A stretch of DNA of 8,128 nucleotides, taken from contig CAJCHQ010000143.1 of assembly GCA_903970295.1 (NCBI GenBank), positions 1 through 8,128 of the forward strand, read 5' to 3'. A program made the position numbers and the translations under genes. Positions 1-5,602 of this stretch are shown here, piece by piece. This DNA is from Bryobacterales bacterium. Lineage in GTDB: Bacteria > Cyanobacteriota > Vampirovibrionia > Obscuribacterales > Obscuribacteraceae. Each line of letters opens with the position of its first letter. Within the stretch, counting starts at the first letter, position 1. A model generated the notes under the pieces. It ran no database searches, was not told the DNA's origin, and saw nothing but the letters and a program-made list of their open reading frames with translations.

Positions 1-158
1 AAGGGCGCCGTCATGTTATTTTGTTCGGTCATCTGCGCTTGGCCGGGAAGAGGAACGCCTGTTTGAGCCTGAGCGACCGTCACCATCGTGCAAGCCAAGG
101 AGAAAGAACAGCTGCCACTGGCCAAGATTCTGAAAACACGGTGAGAACTACTCGACAT
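1..158 (-). CDS. N-terminal part of an exported protein, cut by the window edge
   Basis: Reading leftwards from an ATG at 158, the frame stays open for 52 codons to the window edge. The translation begins MSSSSHRVFRILASG, continues through a moderately hydrophobic stretch (about residues 10-28), and reaches a V-A-Q-A-Q site that fits signal peptidase I cleavage after Ala-Gln-Ala near residue 31. After that it turns polar and Pro/Gln-rich, as mature exported proteins often do. An in-frame ATG at 170 is an alternative start, and an in-frame stop lies just upstream at 177-179. A GGTGG stretch a few bases before the ATG at 158 could act as ribosome-binding site and favours that start. Nothing in the visible part identifies a family. 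The signal-peptide shape is the only evidence that this short open frame is a gene, so the call is moderate. Confidence 0.5.
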   Translation of the reverse strand, partial: MSSSSHRVFRILASGSCSFSLACTMVTVAQAQTGVPLPGQAQMTEQNNMTAP

Positions 159-201
159 GCCATCCACCATTTCTATTTAGTGACCGACGCCGCGAGCATT
201 C

Positions 202-219
202 TAGCAAATCTAATTGCTA
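202..219. promoter_or_regulatory. 18-bp perfect dyad, candidate operator
   Basis: TAGCAA and TTGCTA form a perfect inverted repeat around a 6-base centre (ATCTAA). It lies in the gap between the leftward exported-protein gene and the rightward permease operon. Directly after it comes TATAAG at 220-225, which resembles a -10 hexamer for the operon, and overlapping its left end on the other strand is TAGAAT (198-203), which resembles a -10 for the leftward gene. No matching -35 is evident for either. A repressor bound here could control both directions. The symmetry is seen; the function is inferred. Confidence 0.35.
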
Positions 220-225
220 TATAAG

Positions 226-259
226 GACGGCTGCCCAAACTACCACGCACGAAGCCGTC
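226..259 (+). other. Stem-loop in the leader of the permease operon
   Basis: GACGGCT at 226-232 and AGCCGTC at 253-259 are perfect 7-base complements separated by a 20-base loop. If transcription starts just upstream, near 229 or before, part or all of this hairpin would be in the 5' leader, about 60 bases before the permease start. It has no following T-run, so it is not an obvious intrinsic terminator. It does not match any riboswitch class I can recognise. A second -10-like hexamer, TATGAT at 269-274, lies downstream but has no good -35 partner. Confidence 0.3.
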
Positions 260-307
260 AACGTGCTCTATGATCGTGCACGCATAAATCGACTCGGGTA
301 AACCATT

Positions 308-311
308 GAGG
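308..311 (+). promoter_or_regulatory. Ribosome-binding site that supports the TTG start of the permease
   Basis: GAGG at 308-311 lies 8 bases before the TTG codon at 320. An in-frame TGA at 314-316 rules out any earlier start. This spacing makes TTG at 320 more likely than the first in-frame ATG at 395, which would also remove the conserved cytoplasmic N-terminal segment. Confidence 0.55.
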
Positions 312-319
312 CTTGAAGC

Positions 320-1927
320 TTGCAAATCGCGCGCTTACTGCGGACGAAGTCCCCGAAGCTTTTGATCGACGAGGCTTACGAACCAGACCGGCAGATGAAG
401 AAAACTCTGTCGGCATACGATCTGATTGCTTTTGGCGTGGGAGCGACAATCGGCTCAGGAATTTTTGCTTTGACCGGCACAGCTGCCGCCGGCCAATCGA
501 ATATCGCTAAAGACTGGATTTCTACGCCGATCATCAATTTTGTTTTTCACTCTGAATTGGGGCGTGCCGGTGCCGGACCGGCGATTGTGATCTCATTTCT
601 GATCGCTGCCATCGCCTGTGGTTTCGCCGCCATGTGCTATGCCGAACTAGCAGCAATGATTCCCGTCTCTGGCTCGGCTTACACATTCGCTCAAGCGGCC
701 CTGGGCGAGCTTGTCGCCTGGATCATCGGTTGGGATTTGACGCTCGAATATGCGGTCGGAAACATCGCGGTGGCAGTCAGCTGGTCGGATCATTTTTTGC
801 ACTTCTTTCATGGCTTGACAGGCTTGAAAGTACCACTCTGGATTACAACCGACACGGCCACTGCCCTGGCTAGAATCGCTTCAATGGCAGCGGACAGCCC
901 GCAACGACAATTCTATTCATCACTCGATTTGCCCACGCTGTTCGGGCATCCTCTGGCTTTGAATTTTCCCGCATTCGCAATCGTAGCTCTGATCACCTGG
1001 ATTCTGGTCAGAGGCATTCAAGAGAGCTCGGTCGTCAACGCCATAGCCGTCGTTATCAAAGTTACGGTGGTCTTGTTTTTCATCGGCTATGGCTCACTTT
1101 TTGTGCATCCAGCCAACTGGATACCGTTCGCTCCGAGCGGCTTCACCGGCATCATGGGTGGTGCGGCCATCGTTTTTTTCAGCTTCATCGGTTTCGACGC
1201 CGTCAGCTCCACCGCCGAAGAAACGAAGAATCCGCAACGAGACATGCCAATCGGCATGATTGGCAGTTTGATTTTGTGCACCATACTTTATGCAGCAGTC
1301 TCTTTAGTTTTGACAGGCATCATGCCCTACACCAAATATCTCGATGACGCCGCTCCAGTGGCCTCGGCCTTGACTGTCACGGGCAATCCGCTGGCTCATC
1401 TGCTTGTTTCACTGGGAGCGCTGGCCGGTATGACATCGGTGTTACTGGTTTTCCAATTGGGGCAGCCCCGCATATTCATGGCCATGGCCCGCGACGGGTT
1501 GTTGCCGAAAATATTCGGTAAATTGCACCCGGTGTACCGAACGCCTCTGTTGCCGACGATTTCGACCGGCGTATTAGTCGGTCTCGCTTCCCTATTCTGC
1601 GACATCGGTCAAGCGGCCGAGCTGACAAATATTGGCACACTGGCGGCTTTCATCATCGTTTGTTTCGGCGTCACGATCTTGCGCCGCACCGACCCCGACC
1701 GAGTGCGTCCCTTTCAATGCCCGCTCGTGCCTCTGGTGCCTCTGCTTGGTATTATTTCATGCTTTATTCTGATGCTCAGTTTGCCTGTAATCACCTGGAT
1801 CCGCTTTATTGTCTGGATGGCCATCGGCTTTTCTATATATGGGATGTACGGCTATAAGCATGCTCAAATTCAGCACGAAAAATCGCTGCTTGCTTCAGCC
1901 GAGCGAGAGACGAATTCCTGTGCCTGA
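320..1927 (+). CDS. APC-superfamily amino-acid permease, cationic amino-acid transporter (CAT) type
   Basis: A 535-residue integral inner-membrane transporter predicted to import amino acids by secondary transport. The first membrane helix carries the broken-helix substrate motif GATIGSGIF (41-49). It is followed by CYAELAAMIPVSGSAYTF (106-123) and GELVAWIIGWDLTLEYAVG (129-147), both typical of bacterial CAT-family permeases. The helix-6 signature FIGFDAVSSTAEETKNPQRD lies near 289-308, and QPRIFMAMARDGLLP near 382-396 is the other family hallmark. About 12-14 hydrophobic segments are visible. The polar loops after helix 1 (about 57-85) and near 160-205 make it longer than compact family members, but similar lengths occur in a known bacterial subgroup. 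The start is TTG; the N-terminal RTKSPKLL segment matches the basic tail seen before helix 1 in relatives. It is the first gene of the operon and overlaps the next by 8 bases. The exact amino-acid substrate cannot be read from sequence. Confidence 0.93.
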   Translation: MQIARLLRTKSPKLLIDEAYEPDRQMKKTLSAYDLIAFGVGATIGSGIFALTGTAAAGQSNIAKDWISTPIINFVFHSELGRAGAGPAIVISFLIAAIACGFAAMCYAELAAMIPVSGSAYTFAQAALGELVAWIIGWDLTLEYAVGNIAVAVSWSDHFLHFFHGLTGLKVPLWITTDTATALARIASMAADSPQRQFYSSLDLPTLFGHPLALNFPAFAIVALITWILVRGIQESSVVNAIAVVIKVTVVLFFIGYGSLFVHPANWIPFAPSGFTGIMGGAAIVFFSFIGFDAVSSTAEETKNPQRDMPIGMIGSLILCTILYAAVSLVLTGIMPYTKYLDDAAPVASALTVTGNPLAHLLVSLGALAGMTSVLLVFQLGQPRIFMAMARDGLLPKIFGKLHPVYRTPLLPTISTGVLVGLASLFCDIGQAAELTNIGTLAAFIIVCFGVTILRRTDPDRVRPFQCPLVPLVPLLGIISCFILMLSLPVITWIRFIVWMAIGFSIYGMYGYKHAQIQHEKSLLASAERETNSCA

Positions 1928-2846
1928 GCTTGCTGCCCCTCGGGCCTACGTGATTTTGTTTGTGGCGCAACTGGCTGTTGGAGCAGCTGCCATTTTCGCT
2001 CGCTACGCCTTGACCGGTACCGGCCCTCTCACGGCGTCAGCGCTCCGCTTGTGCCTGGCTACATTGCCGTTATTGGCCATGACATTGATAGCGAAGGAGA
2101 GACAAACCGTCAGCCGTAATCACGAAGTTTTGCTGGCTTTAGCCGGATTGGCTCTAGCAGCACATTTTGCCACATGGATAGGCTCACTGCTTTACACTTC
2201 GGTCGCTTTGTCGACGCTTCTAGTTTGTACCAGTCCAGCTTGGACAGCATTGTGGGATACCATCGTTCTCAAACAACCGGCGTCGAAATCATTTTGGCTG
2301 GCTTTTGCCGCAGGCGTTAGCGGCGTCATCTTGATCACCAGTGTTCATTCGAGTGTGGCACCAATTGCCGGCCATGCCATAGGGGGAGATTTGCTAGCAT
2401 TAGCTGGAGGACTAGCTTTTGCTGTATATTTGATTTCGATTCGAGCGGTGAGCGCTCTATATCACACTCAGACAATTGTCGTGCGCACTTATGCCTGGGC
2501 TACTGTGGGCTTATCGGCAGCAGCACTGGCTGCCCATCAAGCGCCACCGGCATTGAACGATTTCGTTTCCTGGTCGGGCATAATTGCCATGGCATTGGTA
2601 TCGCAATTGCTCGGTCACACAGCTATGAATGCTGCTCTCAAATGGTTTTCCACCAGCACGGTCGCCATATCAACACTCTTGGAGCCGGTTTTCGCCGGTC
2701 TGCTCGCTGCCTTTTTTTTCGCCGAAAGATTATCAATTCAAGCAATGATTGGTTCTGCGATCGTGCTCGCCTCGATCGGCACCATTCTAAAATTGCAAAG
2801 TTTGCAAGAGCAAAATAAAAACCAATTGATCGAGCTCATGGATTGA
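1920..2846 (+). CDS. EamA/DMT-family transporter (probable metabolite exporter)
   Basis: A 308-residue inner-membrane protein with two tandem EamA repeats (about 10-140 and 157-292) and roughly ten hydrophobic segments. The end of the first repeat shows the typical TLLVCTSPAWTAL stretch (about 99-111). The second repeat ends with STLLEPVFAGLLAAFFFAER (about 251-270), the classic EPVFA...E signature of drug/metabolite transporters, followed by a final helix and a short polar tail. The open frame extends further upstream (ATG at 1860), but that would add a polar segment inside the permease gene. GTG at 1920 puts the first helix near residue 10 as in relatives, has GAGAGA at 1905-1910 as a weak ribosome-binding site, and overlaps the permease stop by 8 bases, suggesting translational coupling. 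DMT relatives export amino acids or other small metabolites; pairing with an amino-acid importer fits but does not fix the substrate. Confidence 0.9.
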   Translation: MPELAAPRAYVILFVAQLAVGAAAIFARYALTGTGPLTASALRLCLATLPLLAMTLIAKERQTVSRNHEVLLALAGLALAAHFATWIGSLLYTSVALSTLLVCTSPAWTALWDTIVLKQPASKSFWLAFAAGVSGVILITSVHSSVAPIAGHAIGGDLLALAGGLAFAVYLISIRAVSALYHTQTIVVRTYAWATVGLSAAALAAHQAPPALNDFVSWSGIIAMALVSQLLGHTAMNAALKWFSTSTVAISTLLEPVFAGLLAAFFFAERLSIQAMIGSAIVLASIGTILKLQSLQEQNKNQLIELMD

Positions 2847-2847
2847 T

Positions 2848-3429
2848 ATGCCAACACCTGAAAACCCGACCAGCCTAGACTATTACAACATCGCGCTCTA
2901 TCCGTGCAGCGAGAAATTGATCGACGACTGCGTACAATTCGCTCGCGAAAACTTTGCCGATACAGCCGAGCAATATTTGCTCGGGACAGATGCTCAGGGA
3001 GATAGAGCCTATCCTCACATCACACTTTGTCAAATGCAATGGCAGCGACAAGACCTCGAATCAGTTTGGTCCAAGATCTCGAACCTGTGTGCTGAACCTG
3101 TGCCTGTGCAATTTCATCACATCTATATCATGCCTGCCAGCCGCAATCACAATCAGTATTACGTCGGTCTGGCGCCTCTGGCAAACTCTCGGTTGATTGA
3201 ATTGCAAACCGCTGTTTTTGAAACGTTGTCTGTCCTGGGCATCACAAGTTTGACAGCAATTGAAAACTACTTCCCTCATCTGACCTGGGCTCTTTGCCAT
3301 GGACAAGAGCCGTCTATAAAAAAATTCCCGCAAAGGAAATTTTGGCAAGAAACATATCTTTTCATGCTCACTCTTGGCCGCTCCGATCCGCATGGCGTCT
3401 ACCACGAGCGCCTCTTGCCAAAACAGTAA
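2848..3429 (+). CDS. 2H phosphoesterase superfamily protein (2'-5' RNA ligase-like)
   Basis: A 193-residue soluble protein with the two defining H-x-T/S motifs of the 2H superfamily: PHITL with H57 and T59, and PHLTWAL with H144 and T146. The 87-residue separation and overall length fit the LigT/ThpR-like group. Characterised 2H enzymes open or hydrolyse 2',3'-cyclic or 2'-5' phosphodiester bonds in RNA, ADP-ribose derivatives or related nucleotides. The sequence is too divergent for me to name the substrate or to call it ThpR. The ATG at 2848 follows the stop of the EamA gene after a single base (TGATATG), and no strong independent ribosome-binding site is visible, so translation is probably coupled to the upstream gene. 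It is the last gene of the operon; a strong hairpin begins at its stop codon. Confidence 0.85.
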   Translation: MPTPENPTSLDYYNIALYPCSEKLIDDCVQFARENFADTAEQYLLGTDAQGDRAYPHITLCQMQWQRQDLESVWSKISNLCAEPVPVQFHHIYIMPASRNHNQYYVGLAPLANSRLIELQTAVFETLSVLGITSLTAIENYFPHLTWALCHGQEPSIKKFPQRKFWQETYLFMLTLGRSDPHGVYHERLLPKQ

Positions 3430-3469
3430 ACAGAAAGAAGAGGAGTGGTCAGCTTCCTCTTCTTCTGTT
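3429..3469. terminator. Bidirectional intrinsic terminator-like hairpin
   Basis: The left arm at 3429-3444 and the right arm at 3455-3469 pair over 15 bases with a single bulged A and a 10-base loop. The right arm reads TCCTCTTCTTCTGTT. It sits between the stop of the plus-strand operon and the stop (3504-3506) of the convergent hsp20 gene. T-rich sequence follows on the plus strand (GGTTTCTATTGC), and interrupted T-runs follow on the minus strand, so it probably ends transcription from both sides. Confidence 0.75.
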
Positions 3470-3503
3470 GGTTTCTATTGCTTCTTGTTCTCAAGCAAAA
3501 AAG

Positions 3504-4070
3504 TTACTTGATGGTTACTTCTTGCTTGCGATTCTGCATGTTATCGGTCTTGTTGACGCGAGTCTTCATGCCGTTCAAGTGTCCTTCCAGATTGCCAGCC
3601 GAAACTGGAATGCGGAGGGCAACTTCAACTTTGGGAATGCTCACGAAGAGAATGCCTCGATCCATGCGGGCTTCGATTTGATCGTGAAGAATTTCGGTTT
3701 CGAATTCGAATTCACGCACCATGTGACCCGAAGGAAGTTCTTTGCGAAGAATAGACGCTCTTTCTTCGAACATTGCCGGTGTGCGCTTGGCGACGACGGT
3801 CAATGTGTTTTCTTCCACTTTCAATTCGACATCATCAAGAACCACTCCCGGAAGAGCGATCTCGAGAACGTACTGATCATCGAGTTCCAGAATATCCGTT
3901 TGGGGAGTGGCATAATCCCATTGCTGTGCGCAATTGGATTCGAACCCACGCTCGAATTGATTGTGGTGCTCGAAACCGCGATTGAAGCCGAGCTGCTCGT
4001 TGAACATGCGATTGTTCAAAGGGCGGCGCATCTGGGATCTGTAGTCCTTAACTGATCTGGTATACAACAT
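3504..4070 (-). CDS. Small heat-shock protein, Hsp20/alpha-crystallin family
   Basis: A 188-residue cytosolic ATP-independent holdase chaperone. The alpha-crystallin domain spans about 56-150, starting at PQTDILELDDQYVLEIALPG and ending with RGILFVSIPK (138-147), the family's G-x-L signature. An I-x-I/V anchoring motif follows as I154-P155-V156, which normally docks onto neighbouring subunits in the oligomer. The N-terminal arm (1-55) is rich in Arg, Asn and Phe, with repeated GF pairs (LGF, RGF, RGF). The C-terminal tail after the IPV motif is about 32 residues, rather long and polar. The ATG at 4070 has AGGAG at 4079-4083 with 8-base spacing, so this start is secure. The gene appears monocistronic, with a long leader and its own promoter region, consistent with stress control. 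Confidence 0.95.
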   Translation of the reverse strand: MLYTRSVKDYRSQMRRPLNNRMFNEQLGFNRGFEHHNQFERGFESNCAQQWDYATPQTDILELDDQYVLEIALPGVVLDDVELKVEENTLTVVAKRTPAMFEERASILRKELPSGHMVREFEFETEILHDQIEARMDRGILFVSIPKVEVALRIPVSAGNLEGHLNGMKTRVNKTDNMQNRKQEVTIK

Positions 4071-4078
4071 TCGGATCT

Positions 4079-4083
4079 CTCCT
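4079..4083 (-). promoter_or_regulatory. Strong ribosome-binding site of hsp20
   Basis: On the minus strand AAAAGGAGAG precedes the ATG at 4070, with AGGAG at 4083-4079 and an 8-base spacer. It is the best Shine-Dalgarno match in the window. A small hairpin (4089-4106) lies directly upstream of it, which is of interest because hsp20 genes are often controlled by RNA structure around the ribosome-binding site. Confidence 0.8.
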
Positions 4084-4088
4084 TTTGT

Positions 4089-4106
4089 AATGGACTTGCA
4101 TCCATT
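4089..4106 (-). promoter_or_regulatory. Hairpin just upstream of the hsp20 ribosome-binding site
   Basis: On the minus strand AATGGA and TCCATT form a perfect 6-bp stem around a 6-base loop (TGCAAG). It ends five bases before AGGAG in the hsp20 leader. It does not itself sequester the Shine-Dalgarno bases. It may be one element of a larger folded leader, but no obvious anti-Shine-Dalgarno (UCUCCU-like) stretch is seen in the leader, so a thermosensor role is only a possibility. Confidence 0.35.
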
Positions 4107-4149
4107 GGTGTGTGGTATTCCCGCTCAGACGCCGAGCCAAGACCCGCTT

Positions 4150-4164
4150 GCGGACCGGGTCCGC
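4150..4164. promoter_or_regulatory. GC-rich 15-bp palindrome upstream of hsp20
   Basis: GCGGACC-G-GGTCCGC is perfectly symmetric around one base, about 80 bp upstream of the hsp20 start. GACCCG at 4141-4146 can alternatively pair with CGGGTC at 4156-4161. As DNA it could be a repressor operator; as RNA it could fold as a 5-bp GC stem in the leader. It is not the CIRCE element (TTAGCACTC-N9-GAGTGCTAA), which is absent. Confidence 0.35.
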
Positions 4165-4200
4165 CGCGAAGTGGTGCTTGGGTGTGAGTGATTCGATGCG

Positions 4201-4228
4201 CTCATACTACTCGCTCAAATCGGCTCAA
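4201..4228 (-). promoter_or_regulatory. Weak sigma-70-like promoter candidate for hsp20
   Basis: On the minus strand TTGAGC (4228-4223) and TATGAG (4206-4201) are separated by 16 bases. Each hexamer matches four of six consensus positions. It would give a leader of roughly 120-130 bases containing both dyads described nearby. No sigma-32-type promoter is recognisable. Confidence 0.25.
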
Positions 4229-4478
4229 CAAGCGGCTTTTTAAGATCTATTCGGCTTTAACCTTGAGAACCTGAGAGCCCTCTAATCATCGCACTTTGCA
4301 GGTTTAATCAAAAACCGGTTGTGAGCAGGAGACCGATCGCAAGCCAACTTGTATCTGAAACGCTACACATTAAACCCGCCGAGGACGTCAGGACAATAAT
4401 CTACCGATACGTCAGAGGGCGTGCGGTCTTCTAGACGATCGCTTAATCACAGGTGAAACCGGCCACATTTGTACGAAC

Positions 4479-4505
4479 TTGCTACCGGTAGATATCGATT
4501 AGCAA
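4479..4505 (-). terminator. Weak hairpin just after the HlyD-hairpin-like gene
   Basis: TTGCTA (4479-4484) and TAGCAA (4500-4505) are perfect complements separated by 15 bases, starting three bases after the stop codon (4508-4510) of the minus-strand gene. The loop holds further short palindromes. No T-run follows on the minus strand, so intrinsic termination is doubtful. The position is the main reason to list it. Confidence 0.2.
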
Positions 4506-4507
4506 TA

Positions 4508-5563
4508 TCAACGTATTTTGCTCGCTTTAGCGGAGATTTTCTTGACCGGACTACTGCGCTTGGCCTGGGACTGCAATCTGGCGTTAAGACTATCCAGAGC
4601 TGTCTGCAGACTGGTCACTCTCAGCTTGGCGCGATTGATCTTGCTATCAGTGTCTTGAGCGTCTTTCCGAGCAGACTCCAATTCTCGTTTACTAATTACG
4701 CCTTCCTGATAGAGCTGGTCGAATTGAGTTGCTTTTTGTTTGACTTGATCGCTGTCGTTTTGCTTTTCCTTCAGATCAGCCTGGGCATCGGCCAGTTGCG
4801 CAGTCAATTCCTTTTGTTTGTCTTTCATGCCGGCGATCGACATCATCTGAAATGAAGCGAAAGACATGATACTGCCGTCTTCCGGCATCTCTAAAAGTGT
4901 CGGCGTATCAGGCGGCGGCGGGGGCACCAGCGCTGCCTGAGGGACGTGATTGTGATGGTGGGCTTTTTCAGGGCCTGCCGCTTCTTTTGCGTCCGCTTTA
5001 ACAGCCGGCTTCTTTTCCTGGCTGGATCCGGCTGATGCTTTTGTAGACTTAGCCTCTAGCTTGGCTTGGGAAGAATCTTTGGCGGCGCCTGCTGAAAGCG
5101 CCGGGGGTTTGGTCTCGAGCGGGGCTGGGCTTGATGTCTTGCCCTTTCCGGGCGCAGGCTGAGCCTCGGCCGCGGCTTTGCTTGATTGGCCCTTAGCCTC
5201 CATTGGCTTGCCCTTGACCTCCACTGGCTTGGTCTCCCCTTTGGCTTGCACCGCTGGTTTGCTTTTTTCCGCCGCAGCCTCGGCTCTAGCCGGTACCGAT
5301 TGCTTGCCCTTCTCGAGCGCTGTTTGGGGTGTAGGCACTGCGACTGGAGCCGGCTTGATCTCGGCGGTGGCAGACTGTGCTGGTCTGGTCTCTTTGTGAG
5401 GTTTGGCCGAGTCTGGCTGTGCAGGCGCTTTCTGGTCAGGCGAGGCGGAGACGCTAGCGGCCGGCACGGTCAGGGCGCAGGCGACAAAAACCGTTGCCAC
5501 AAGGGCATTAAAGCGGGACCAACCCCTTTGTTCTCGACTGAACATACTTACACTTCGCTGCAA
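4508..5563 (-). CDS. Exported low-complexity protein with a C-terminal HlyD/MFP-like alpha-hairpin
   Basis: A 351-residue protein of unassigned function. Residues 1-41 form a signal peptide: basic n-region, hydrophobic core from about 19 to 36, and a likely cut after an A-x-A near ASVSA-S. Residues 42-215 are low-complexity Ala/Pro/Lys/Glu/Ser, probably disordered, with a His cluster HHHNH (202-206) and five prolines (214-218). Residues about 248-335 are predicted coiled coil, two helices around YQEGVISKRELESARKD. That turn resembles the tip of the periplasmic alpha-hairpin of HlyD/RND membrane-fusion adaptors, whose R-x3-L-x6-S motif contacts TolC; here it reads Q280-x3-L284-x6-S291. The lipoyl and beta-barrel domains of true adaptors are missing. 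The start is TTG at 5563, with GGAG at 5571-5574; ATG at 5545 is the alternative. It is divergent from the ymdB-like gene. An envelope-spanning or adaptor-binding role is inference. Confidence 0.8.
   Translation of the reverse strand: MQRSVSMFSREQRGWSRFNALVATVFVACALTVPAASVSASPDQKAPAQPDSAKPHKETRPAQSATAEIKPAPVAVPTPQTALEKGKQSVPARAEAAAEKSKPAVQAKGETKPVEVKGKPMEAKGQSSKAAAEAQPAPGKGKTSSPAPLETKPPALSAGAAKDSSQAKLEAKSTKASAGSSQEKKPAVKADAKEAAGPEKAHHHNHVPQAALVPPPPPDTPTLLEMPEDGSIMSFASFQMMSIAGMKDKQKELTAQLADAQADLKEKQNDSDQVKQKATQFDQLYQEGVISKRELESARKDAQDTDSKINRAKLRVTSLQTALDSLNARLQSQAKRSSPVKKISAKASKIR
5189..5230. repeat. Two tandem 21-bp units in the low-complexity region
   Basis: Positions 5189-5209 and 5210-5230 match at 18 of 21 bases and are in frame with the minus-strand gene. 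They encode KPVEVKG followed by KPMEAKG. A third, more decayed unit may follow to about 5250 (the AKGETKP segment). This indicates growth of the Lys/Pro-rich linker by short tandem duplication. Confidence 0.65.
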
Positions 5564-5570
5564 TTAGTGG

Positions 5571-5574
5571 CTCC
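5571..5574 (-). promoter_or_regulatory. Ribosome-binding site supporting the TTG start of the exported protein
   Basis: On the minus strand GGAG ends 7 bases before TTG at 5563, whereas the ATG at 5545 has no purine-rich stretch at the right distance. A TACAAT hexamer (5587-5582, five of six -10 positions) lies just upstream, but it would leave a leader of only about 12 bases and has no clear -35. Confidence 0.45.
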
Positions 5575-5602
5575 GCTATTGATTGTAAGGTATTCTCTTT
5601 CC

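Larger units (their letters stand above)
4071..4507. other. 437-bp intergenic region with no convincing gene
   Basis: This gap lies between the hsp20 start and the stop of the next minus-strand gene. It holds the hsp20 ribosome-binding site, two dyads, a weak promoter candidate and a weak hairpin at 4479-4505. Short palindromes AACCGGTT (4314-4321) and CTACCGGTAG (4482-4491) are also present. The part from about 4230 to 4478 shows no tRNA cloverleaf, no open frame with a ribosome-binding site, and no repeat array that I can support. Confidence 0.6.

Noticed and set aside
1809..1919. Upstream extension of the EamA gene, including ATG at 1860
   Set aside because: It adds a polar segment within the permease coding region; GTG at 1920 gives the usual EamA length and a typical 8-base overlap.
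3294..4055. 253-codon plus-strand frame opposite hsp20
   Set aside because: It is fully antisense to a confident Hsp20 gene, crosses the terminator hairpin, and shows no recognisable motif.
4090..4191. 33-codon plus-strand frame starting ATG in the hsp20 upstream region
   Set aside because: No ribosome-binding site, no family resemblance, and it overlaps the hsp20 leader dyads.
4200..4480. Search for CIRCE, tRNA or small RNA in the gap upstream of hsp20
   Set aside because: Only short scattered palindromes and a GGTTT/AAACC pair (4301-4316) were found, none matching a known element.
5186..5602. Long upstream extension of the ymdB open frame with low-complexity Leu/Trp/Arg-rich sequence
   Set aside because: It is antisense to the exported Ala/Pro/Lys-rich protein, has the composition expected of such a shadow, and YmdB homologues start near 5603.
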